The notes below the pieces were generated by a model that saw only the letters and a program-made list of their open reading frames with translations, was not told the origin of the DNA and made no database searches. Shown piece by piece: positions 1-5,426 of a DNA stretch of 9,636 nucleotides. Source of the stretch: an uncultured Lachnospiraceae bacterium (GTDB lineage: Bacteria; Bacillota_A; Clostridia; Lachnospirales; Lachnospiraceae); NCBI GenBank assembly GCA_902783205.1, contig CACZQE010000014.1, positions 1 through 9,636 on the forward strand. Direction: 5' to 3'. Made by a program: the position numbers and the translations under genes. How positions within the stretch are numbered: position 1 is the first letter of the stretch; each line of letters begins with the position of its first letter.

Positions 1-750
1 CAGGATGCGGTATGCCGCGTTTTTATCCCCTTCAAAATAGAGGACTGTATCGACCATGTGCTCCAGGGTCCTGGGTCCGGCTACCACGCCTTCTTTGGTG
101 ACGTGTCCCACCAGGAAAACTGCCACCCCACAGGTCTTGGCCAGCTGCATCATGACGGAGGCCACCTCCCTGATCTGGCTGACACTGCCGGCTGCGGATG
201 AGATGTCCTCGTGGTACATAGTCTGGACGGAGTCCACGATGGCCACATCCGGTTTTTTCCCCCGGATGGCCTGGTCTGCCGCATCAAGGTCAGTCTCGCA
301 GAGGAGGGATATTTCTTTTTCAAATCCGCCCAGCCTGTCGGCCCGCATCCGGATCTGCCGGAGAGATTCCTCTCCCGATACATAAACTACGGACCTGCCT
401 GTATTGGCAAGGTGGCGGCATACCTGCAGAAGCAGTGTTGATTTGCCGATACCGGGATCTCCGCCCACCAGGGTCAGAGAACCTCTGACGATTCCTCCGC
501 CCAGGACACGGTCCAGTTCCGGGATGCCGGAGCTGATCCGCTCTTCCTCGGCTGTTGATATGTCAAAGAGACCTGTCAGCCTGCCCCGGGGCACATCCTG
601 CCTGCCGGAGGCGGCAGCCGCTTTGCCGGTGACTCTCTCCTCAACCAGAGTATTCCACTGGCGGCAGCCCGGACACTGACCCATCCATCGTGGAGACTCA
701 TAGCCGCATTCCTTGCAGAAGAATACGGTTTTTGCTTTTCCTTTTGCCAT
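1..750 (-). CDS. radA: DNA repair protein RadA (Sms), 3' part outside the window
   Basis: RadA is a RecA-like ATPase that drives branch migration of recombination intermediates and acts with RecA in repair. The 250 in-window codons begin MAKGKAKTVFFCKECGYE. A C4 zinc finger is visible (Cys12, Cys15, Cys26, Cys29), followed by Walker A GGDPGIGKST (about residues 96-105). Then come the family-typical YVSGEES, a Walker B-like strand ending VAIVDSVQTM, and LVGHVTKEG and GPRTLEHMVD. The frame is still open at base 1, ending at YRIL. The RadA-specific KNRFG motif and the Lon-like C-terminal domain should lie just beyond the edge; whole RadA proteins are about 450 residues. The ATG at 748-750 follows an AAAGGG ribosome binding site with 7-nt spacing. 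The gene lies 72 nt after a small unknown gene, with a strong hairpin in the gap. Identity is near certain; only completeness is unknown. Confidence 0.97.
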   Translation of the reverse strand, partial: MAKGKAKTVFFCKECGYESPRWMGQCPGCRQWNTLVEERVTGKAAAASGRQDVPRGRLTGLFDISTAEEERISSGIPELDRVLGGGIVRGSLTLVGGDPGIGKSTLLLQVCRHLANTGRSVVYVSGEESLRQIRMRADRLGGFEKEISLLCETDLDAADQAIRGKKPDVAIVDSVQTMYHEDISSAAGSVSQIREVASVMMQLAKTCGVAVFLVGHVTKEGVVAGPRTLEHMVDTVLYFEGDKNAAYRIL

Positions 751-765
751 ATGTATACCCTTTCA

Positions 766-805
766 TCAGACAGGGGCTGCCTTGCTCAGCAGCCCCCTTG
801 TCTGA
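766..805. other. Strong hairpin between the small unknown gene and radA
   Basis: TCAGACA (766-772) pairs with TGTCTGA (799-805), and GGGGCTGC (773-780) pairs with GCAGCCCC (789-796). This gives a 15-bp stem with a 2-nt bulge (797-798) and an 8-nt loop. In the direction of the genes (minus strand) the stem is followed by TGATGAAAGGG, not by a U run, so it is not a classic terminator for that strand. On the plus strand it is followed by T-rich sequence (808-822), so it could stop antisense transcription entering from radA. It could also act as an attenuator or as a 3' stability or processing element. The fold is seen in the sequence; the role is inference. Confidence 0.6.
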
Positions 806-822
806 CATTATTTCTTTTTCTT

Positions 823-1236
823 CTATACTCTTACAACTCTTACTTTTGACGTCTCGCCGGGATCAAGTTCAATACTGAAGCTGATCTTTCCTCCCAGGTT
901 GGACTTCATTCTTCCAATGTTGGTATCATCTACATAAACTTTGTAGTCTTCCTGCGGCTCTACCTCAAGTGTAATCTGGATATCATCCGGTGCTTCTGCC
1001 GTAAAGGTAATCTCCCGCCCGGTATCCTTAAAATCATGAACTGCAGATCCCGGTACCGATTCATATGCGAACTCGCCGTTCTTCTCAAGCCGGGTAATCT
1101 CTTTGAAGGTCTTTACCTTATAGACGTCTCCTTCAAATTGAAAGTCAGAAAGCTTTGTTTTCGTTTCCAGACTGAAATCTCCGAAACTGATGCCTCCGTT
1201 CTCTCCCGCTTTAAGCAGTTCTTTTATATTAGCCAT
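823..1236 (-). CDS. Conserved protein of unknown function between clpC and radA (137 aa)
   Basis: I do not recognise a defined domain. I recall similar short proteins in Lachnospiraceae genomes, sometimes labelled 'endosialidase', but nothing here supports that activity. The protein begins MANIKELLKAG and is acidic and probably mostly beta-strand. It has no cysteine, signal peptide or membrane segment, so it is likely cytosolic. The C-terminal 40 residues (KVYVDDTNIGRM, then LGGKISFSIELDPGE) resemble a small immunoglobulin-like or PEGA-like beta repeat, which is a loose impression. Two ATGs lie in frame. The one at 1240-1242 is only about 1 nt from the AGGAGG, while the one at 1234-1236 is about 7 nt away, so I chose 1236. 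A sigma-A-like promoter lies just upstream (1276-1304), so it may be transcribed separately from clpC, or in addition to it. The stop is TAG at 823-825. Confidence 0.85.
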   Translation of the reverse strand: MANIKELLKAGENGGISFGDFSLETKTKLSDFQFEGDVYKVKTFKEITRLEKNGEFAYESVPGSAVHDFKDTGREITFTAEAPDDIQITLEVEPQEDYKVYVDDTNIGRMKSNLGGKISFSIELDPGETSKVRVVRV

Positions 1237-1275
1237 GATCATTCCTCCTGTTTTGCTTCTTTTTGAGGTATCTTT

Positions 1276-1304
1276 ATTATACTATACCAGATTAAATTTG
1301 ACTA
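1276..1304 (-). promoter_or_regulatory. Candidate sigma-A promoter for the small unknown gene (and radA)
   Basis: Read on the minus strand, the -35 is TAGTCA (1304-1299, 4 of 6 matches to TTGACA), the spacer is 17 bp, and the -10 is a perfect TATAAT (1281-1276). Transcription would start near 1269, leaving a leader of roughly 30 nt before the ATG at 1236. The 97-nt gap after clpC shows no intrinsic terminator, so the gene probably receives clpC readthrough as well as its own transcription. An AGTCAAA heptad, matching one half of a CtsR box, overlaps the -35, but no second copy is present. Confidence 0.6.
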
Positions 1305-1332
1305 TAGACAGCTTGTAGATTTTTATAATTTG

Positions 1333-3777
1333 TCACTTGCCCAGGCAGAGTTCTCCGTCCTTTACATAAAGGCGTCTGACACTGCCGGTCCTGATATTTC
1401 CTTTCAGATATTCGTCTGCCAGGAAGTTCTCCACTTCATTCTGTATGGCTCTTCTTAAGGGTCTTGCGCCAAACTGGGGCTGATAGCCCTTTTCCAGAAT
1501 GTAATCCAGGACATTGTCCTCGTATTCCAGAATGAATCCGGGCTCTTCCCTGAGTCTCTCTGTGACTTCATTCATGAGCAGAGCCGTGATCTTTTTCTGT
1601 TCAGGCTTGCCAAGCATGTGGAAGACCAGGATTCCGTCGATCCGGTTCAGGAATTCCGGACGGAAAAGCTTTCTGACTTCCTCCATGACTCCGTCCCGCA
1701 TCCTCTCATGGTCTTTCTGAGGGCTGCTGTCGCTGATAAATCCAAGGTTTTTCGGAGTCATGATACGCTGGGCTCCTGCGTTGGAGGTCATGATGATGAC
1801 GGTATTCTTGAAGTCGATCTTTCTGCCGTTGGAGTCCGTGATCTGCCCGTCGTCCAGCACCTGCAGGAGGATGTTGAATACGTCCGGATGGGCCTTTTCA
1901 ATCTCATCAAAGAGAATGACAGAGTATGGATGGCTGTGGACCTGCTCGGAAAGCTGTCCTCCCTCCTCATATCCCACGTATCCGGGCGGGGATCCGATCA
2001 TCTTTGACACGCTGTGTTTTTCCATGTATTCGGACATATCCACGCGGATCAGGTTGCTCTCATCCCCGAACAGGGCTTCCGCAAGTGCCTTGCTGAGCTC
2101 TGTCTTACCTACGCCGGTGGGTCCAAGGAAGAGGAAGGATCCTATGGGCCTTCTGGGGTCTTTCATGCCCACGCGGCCTCTTTTTACGGCACGGGCCAGG
2201 CTGTCTACCGCTTCATCCTGACCGATCACTCTCTTTTTCAGTGTTTCTTCCAGCTGATTCAGGCGCTGGGATTCAGACTGGCTGAGCCTCGTCACAGGAA
2301 TTCTGGTCCAGGAAGCGACAACGGATGCCACATCATGCTCTGTGACCGTCGTCCTGTCCTTTTCATTTTTTTCCTCCCAGCCGGCACGGATCTCATCCAG
2401 GCGTGTGCGCGCCTTCTTCTGGAGGGTGTTGTTCATCCTTGCTTTTCTGAGATTACCGTCAATCAGCGCCTGCTCTTTGCGCTGTCCGTATCTTGCCACA
2501 TCTTCTTCCAGTTTACGGATTTCCTCCGGCATGGAGGCCCTCTCGACTTTCTTTCTGGCGGCCGCCTCATCCATTACGTCGATGGCCTTATCCGGAAGGA
2601 AACGGTCTCCTACATACCTTTTGGACAGGTGGACAGAAGCCTTGATGGCTCCCGGTGTATAGTGGACGCCGTGGTGCTTTTCGAAGGCTTCCTTTAAGCC
2701 GTTCAGGATCTCCACGGTCTCTTCCTCCGTGGGTTCCTCCACATAGACCGGCTGGAATCTCCGCTCAAATGCGGCATCTTTTTCTATGTATTTTCTGTAC
2801 TCGTCTCTGGTGGTGGCGCCAATGAGCTGAATCTCTCCTCTTGCCAGGAAGGGTTTCATGATATTGGAAGCGTCGATGGCTCCCTCGGCTCCGCCCGCCC
2901 CGATCATGGTATGAATCTCATCCACAAAGAGGAGGATATCTCCCCGGCTCATCACTTCAGAGAGAAGACCTTTCAGCCTTTCCTCAAATTCGCCACGGTA
3001 TTTGGCTCCTGCGATCATTCCGGGCAGGTCCATGGTCATGATTTTCTTTCCGGCAAACATTTCCGGCACCTGTCCCCTGACGATCCAGCGGGCAAGTCCT
3101 TCCACGATGGCTGTTTTTCCTACGCCCGGCTCTCCTACAAGACAGGGGCTGTTTTTGGTCCGCCGGCCCAGAATCCGGATCAGGCGGGTGATTTCCTCTT
3201 CCCTGCCTATGATCTGGTCGATCTTTCCGTCTTTTACACGCTGGGTCAGGTCCGTACAGAACTCCTCGACCAGACCGGGCTGGTCCTGGCCCGGACCGCC
3301 GGAATTAAGCATCTGATACTCTTTCTGAGCGGAAGCCGGGTCCGCGCCCGCTGCAGTCAGCAGGTCCACAAAGATCTTTTTCTGATCGATTTCCAGAATG
3401 CGGAAAAGGCGCAGGGCTATACAGTCTCTCTGGCGGAAAATTGCCAGGAGCAGATGCTCTGTCCCCACTGTCTGAAAGCCGAATCTTTCCGCCTCGACCC
3501 TGCTGTCGGCAAGCACTGCGGCAGCCTTGGGGCTGTAGCCCATAAAGTGGGTTTTCTGGGGAATCCCCAGGGCAGCTGCATCTTTTAAAACCGCGTCCAG
3601 GTAATTCTCATAAGTCAGTCCGCACTCGGTCAGGACCCTGCCCGCAAGGGATGCGGGCTCGGACAGAAGACCCAGTACGATATGTTCGGTTCCTATATAT
3701 TTCTGCCGGCATGCTCTGGCGTCCGAAGCGGCTCTGGAAAGGGCCCGGACAGCATACACGTTATAATCGGGATTCAT
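1333..3777 (-). CDS. clpC: ClpC-type AAA+ ATPase subunit of Clp protease
   Basis: HSP100 unfoldase that feeds proteins to ClpP; 814 aa, the usual ClpC length. Domains in order: an N-domain with two Clp repeats (about 1-145, each with a GTEH motif at 29-32 and 105-108), and AAA-1 with Walker A GEPGVGKT (215-222), Walker B LLFVDE (282-287) and arginine fingers in AFERRF (336-341). A short middle coiled coil (about 411-475) follows, then AAA-2 with Walker A GPTGVGKT (552-559), Walker B VILFDE (620-625) and an LGF tripeptide (678-680) where the ClpP-docking loop is expected. ARPLRRAI (771-778) is in the C-terminal small domain. Start: ATG at 3775-3777 after AAGGAGGT with only 3 nt between; no other in-frame ATG occurs before residue 79. 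It lies 30 nt after a GntR gene, with no ctsR, mcsA or mcsB alongside. Oddity: the middle-domain tip reads GNLRKARMNN instead of a UVR-like motif. ClpC is favoured over ClpB or ClpA by the short middle domain and the two AAA modules. Confidence 0.97.
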   Translation of the reverse strand: MNPDYNVYAVRALSRAASDARACRQKYIGTEHIVLGLLSEPASLAGRVLTECGLTYENYLDAVLKDAAALGIPQKTHFMGYSPKAAAVLADSRVEAERFGFQTVGTEHLLLAIFRQRDCIALRLFRILEIDQKKIFVDLLTAAGADPASAQKEYQMLNSGGPGQDQPGLVEEFCTDLTQRVKDGKIDQIIGREEEITRLIRILGRRTKNSPCLVGEPGVGKTAIVEGLARWIVRGQVPEMFAGKKIMTMDLPGMIAGAKYRGEFEERLKGLLSEVMSRGDILLFVDEIHTMIGAGGAEGAIDASNIMKPFLARGEIQLIGATTRDEYRKYIEKDAAFERRFQPVYVEEPTEEETVEILNGLKEAFEKHHGVHYTPGAIKASVHLSKRYVGDRFLPDKAIDVMDEAAARKKVERASMPEEIRKLEEDVARYGQRKEQALIDGNLRKARMNNTLQKKARTRLDEIRAGWEEKNEKDRTTVTEHDVASVVASWTRIPVTRLSQSESQRLNQLEETLKKRVIGQDEAVDSLARAVKRGRVGMKDPRRPIGSFLFLGPTGVGKTELSKALAEALFGDESNLIRVDMSEYMEKHSVSKMIGSPPGYVGYEEGGQLSEQVHSHPYSVILFDEIEKAHPDVFNILLQVLDDGQITDSNGRKIDFKNTVIIMTSNAGAQRIMTPKNLGFISDSSPQKDHERMRDGVMEEVRKLFRPEFLNRIDGILVFHMLGKPEQKKITALLMNEVTERLREEPGFILEYEDNVLDYILEKGYQPQFGARPLRRAIQNEVENFLADEYLKGNIRTGSVRRLYVKDGELCLGK

Positions 3778-3807
3778 AAAACCTCCTTGTCAGATACAGG
3801 TATCACA

Positions 3808-4179
3808 TTACAGAAATGCATCGTACATTTCCTCTATCAGGCTAAGCATTTCCTCTTTCTGTACGTCCTTGCAGATGGCCTGTGCCACAAGCAGCCGCAT
3901 GTTCTTATTGATCTTGCCGATCTCCCTCTGCTTGTCTTCCGCCCTCACACTGATTACGGCTCCGTTTCTCCGGTCGAGTGTGAGAAATCCTTCCTGACGG
4001 AGCATGGCATAAGCCTTGTTGACGGTGTGCATGTTCACGCCCAGTCGGACTGCCATGTTGCGGACAGAGGGAAGGGAATCTCCGTCTCTTAACTGCGACT
4101 GAGCTATCAGCATGACGATCTGGTTCCGAAGCTGGATATAGATTGCTTCGGGACTGTCAAAATCCAATTGTATGATCAT
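3808..4179 (-). CDS. Short GntR-family (YtrA-type) transcriptional regulator, 123 aa
   Basis: DNA-binding repressor-type protein. The winged helix-turn-helix occupies about residues 12-77: AIYIQLRNQIV, then LPSVRNMAVRLGVNMHTVNKAY (36-57) as the HTH, then EGFLTLDRRNGAVI as the wing. Only about 45 residues follow, predicted as one or two helices. This is the YtrA-subfamily layout, which lacks a separate ligand-binding domain and dimerises through the short tail. I chose the ATG at 4177-4179, preceded by GGTGGTGA, which gives MIIQLDFDSPEAIYIQL and matches the usual family N-terminus. The frame stays open upstream to an ATG at 4213-4215, which would add 12 unlikely residues and overlap the proposed promoter. 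clpC follows 30 nt downstream, so it is probably co-transcribed. YtrA-type genes usually sit beside ABC transporters; here the partner is clpC. Self-regulation is inferred from an inverted repeat at the promoter. Confidence 0.92.
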   Translation of the reverse strand: MIIQLDFDSPEAIYIQLRNQIVMLIAQSQLRDGDSLPSVRNMAVRLGVNMHTVNKAYAMLRQEGFLTLDRRNGAVISVRAEDKQREIGKINKNMRLLVAQAICKDVQKEEMLSLIEEMYDAFL

Positions 4180-4208
4180 ATTTTCACCACCCTGTCTCCC
4201 ATGTGTTC

Positions 4209-4251
4209 TATACATAATATATCACATATACCAGGATTCGTAAAATGTATA
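4209..4251 (-). promoter_or_regulatory. Candidate promoter and GntR operator of the gntR-clpC unit
   Basis: Read on the minus strand, the -35 is TTTACG (4244-4239, 4 of 6 matches), the spacer is 17 bp, and the -10 is TATATT (4221-4216, 5 of 6). An imperfect 22-bp palindrome (4209-4230, 8 of 11 pairs matching) covers the -10, and a perfect 7-bp inverted repeat (TATACAT at 4209-4215, ATGTATA at 4245-4251) brackets the promoter. Such placement would suit a repressor blocking RNA polymerase, most simply the GntR protein itself. The region is very AT-rich, so palindromes can arise by chance. The operator role is inference. Confidence 0.5.
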
Positions 4252-4278
4252 TCTCTTTTCAGATTCGAAAAAATGCAG

Positions 4279-4312
4279 AAAAAAACTGCCGTACCGATAA
4301 AAAGTACGGCAG
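4279..4312 (-). terminator. Intrinsic terminator after cinA/pncC
   Basis: A perfect 9-bp stem, CTGCCGTAC (4286-4294) with GTACGGCAG (4304-4312), has a 9-nt loop and is followed on the minus strand by seven T (4285-4279). It begins 32 nt after the stop of the cinA-like gene and separates the ftsK-to-cinA unit from the gntR-clpC unit. This is the clearest terminator in the window. Confidence 0.93.
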
Positions 4313-4344
4313 CCTGTTCATACTGTCTGAGCCGGTCCGGCTGA

Positions 4345-4872
4345 TTAAAAATCACCGACCGGAAATTCCATACCGTCTGAAAGCAGCTGACAGTATAAAA
4401 TGTCAAGCGCTTCCTTTACGGCCATATAACGGATGTTCTGGCGGTCACCTCCGAAAAAGCACCTTTTTACAACCGTTTTTCCTTTGAGCCAGCAGCCTAT
4501 GTAAACAAGCCCTACAGGCTTTTCCTCTGTCCCTCCGTCAGGTCCGGCAATCCCGGTAGTGACGATGGCTGCATCCGCGTCGGCGGCCAGGGCAGCTCCC
4601 TGCGCCATTTCGGAAGCGGTCTCTCTTGAGACAGCTCCATAAGTATCGAGTGTTTCTTTCTTAACGCCCAGATATTTCTGCTTTGCTTCATTGGAGTAGG
4701 TAATGAACCCCTCCTTGTATACCGCAGATATACCGTCCGCATTAACCAGGGTGCCTGCCACCAGTCCGCCGGTACAGGACTCGGCGGTCGCGACGGTCAG
4801 GCCGCCTGCTTTCAGAATCCGTACGATTTTTTTCTCAACCGGTTCCTCATTCTTCCTTGGCCTCGAACTCAT
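4345..4872 (-). CDS. pncC: CinA C-terminal domain protein, PncC-type nicotinamide-nucleotide amidase
   Basis: Family members remove the amide of nicotinamide mononucleotide, giving nicotinate mononucleotide and ammonia, which recycles NMN (released for example by NAD-dependent DNA ligase) back to NAD. The 175-aa protein carries the family signatures TAESCTGG (29-36, containing the proposed catalytic serine), TYSNEAKQKYLGV (58-70), and GIAGPDGGTEEKPVG (107-121). It is a stand-alone domain; the N-terminal molybdopterin-binding-like half of full-length CinA (over 400 aa) is absent, as in E. coli PncC. The ATG overlaps the pgsA stop in an ATGA, which implies translational coupling; a G-rich stretch about 12 nt upstream is a poor ribosome binding site by itself. 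It is the last gene of its operon, with a terminator just after it. Activity is inferred from family and motifs. Confidence 0.92.
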   Translation of the reverse strand: MSSRPRKNEEPVEKKIVRILKAGGLTVATAESCTGGLVAGTLVNADGISAVYKEGFITYSNEAKQKYLGVKKETLDTYGAVSRETASEMAQGAALAADADAAIVTTGIAGPDGGTEEKPVGLVYIGCWLKGKTVVKRCFFGGDRQNIRYMAVKEALDILYCQLLSDGMEFPVGDF

Positions 4873-5426
4873 TCGTCGTCAGAACCCCCTTCTTTGAGGA
4901 CATCCAGATTCTTCGCGAAATAGTCAACCATGGAAACGATTGTAAGAATCAGTGCCGCATAGATCAGAATCTGTTCAAGCACGAATACGGCAGAACCGCC
5001 CAGGTTAACGATTAAAAGGATGATTGCGAGCATCTGGAAAGTCGTTTTGAATTTTCCCCAGTAGCTTGCTGCGATTACTACGCCATTATCACTTGCCAGG
5101 GTTCTGAAACCGGTGATCGCAAACTCCCGGGCAATGATCACGATAACGATCCATGCGGGAATCCGGCCGATAGCAACCAGGCAGATAAAAGCGGAAGATG
5201 TCAGAAGCTTGTCTGCCAAGGGATCCATAAACTTTCCGAAATTGGTCACCAGTCCGTATTTCCTTGCGATCTTACCATCGGCAAGATCTGTCAGGCTCGC
5301 GATGATGAAGAGGGTCACAGCGATCCATTTGGATCCCGGGACAAAGTCTGTCAGCATAAAGAATACAAAAAACGGTATCAGGACGACTCGCAAGATCGTC
5401 AGTTTATTGGGCAGATTCATTGGCAT
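4869..5426 (-). CDS. pgsA: CDP-diacylglycerol-glycerol-3-phosphate 3-phosphatidyltransferase
   Basis: Integral membrane enzyme that joins CDP-diacylglycerol and glycerol-3-phosphate to make phosphatidylglycerol phosphate, the committed step to phosphatidylglycerol and cardiolipin. The CDP-alcohol phosphatidyltransferase signature is complete: D47, D50-G51, A54-R55, G64, D68 and D72 (DLADGKIARKYG, then GKFMDPLAD). Several hydrophobic helices are visible, for example 11-27, 34-46, 90-99, 131-141 and 148-167. Length is 185 aa, normal for the family. Three in-frame ATGs compete: 5433-5435 is too close to the AGGAGA (5440-5435), 5418-5420 is about 14 nt away, and 5424-5426 is 8 nt away, so I chose 5426. 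The start and ribosome binding site lie within the last codons of rimO (23-nt overlap), and the stop overlaps the next gene by 4 nt. Confidence 0.96.
   Translation of the reverse strand: MPMNLPNKLTILRVVLIPFFVFFMLTDFVPGSKWIAVTLFIIASLTDLADGKIARKYGLVTNFGKFMDPLADKLLTSSAFICLVAIGRIPAWIVIVIIAREFAITGFRTLASDNGVVIAASYWGKFKTTFQMLAIILLIVNLGGSAVFVLEQILIYAALILTIVSMVDYFAKNLDVLKEGGSDDE

Noticed and set aside
1297..1303. AGTCAAA heptad (minus strand) as a CtsR box
   Set aside because: CtsR operators are tandem heptads with a 3-nt gap; neither flank carries a second copy, so this is only a half-site that overlaps a -35 element.
1298..1329. Plus-strand promoter TTGACT ... TATAAT
   Set aside because: The spacing is 20 bp, too long for a standard promoter, and it would only read antisense into clpC.
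2014..2697. Long open frame on the plus strand opposite clpC
   Set aside because: It is the antisense of the highly conserved ClpC AAA-2 and middle-domain coding sequence, has no ribosome binding site and resembles no protein family I know.
2911..3588. 225-residue plus-strand open frame opposite the ClpC N-domain and AAA-1
   Set aside because: Shadow of clpC codon usage; no start signals and no recognisable domain.
4330..4342. AGCCGG-T-CCGGCT palindrome just after the pncC stop as a terminator
   Set aside because: A one-base loop cannot form and no T run follows; the proper terminator lies immediately downstream at 4279-4312.
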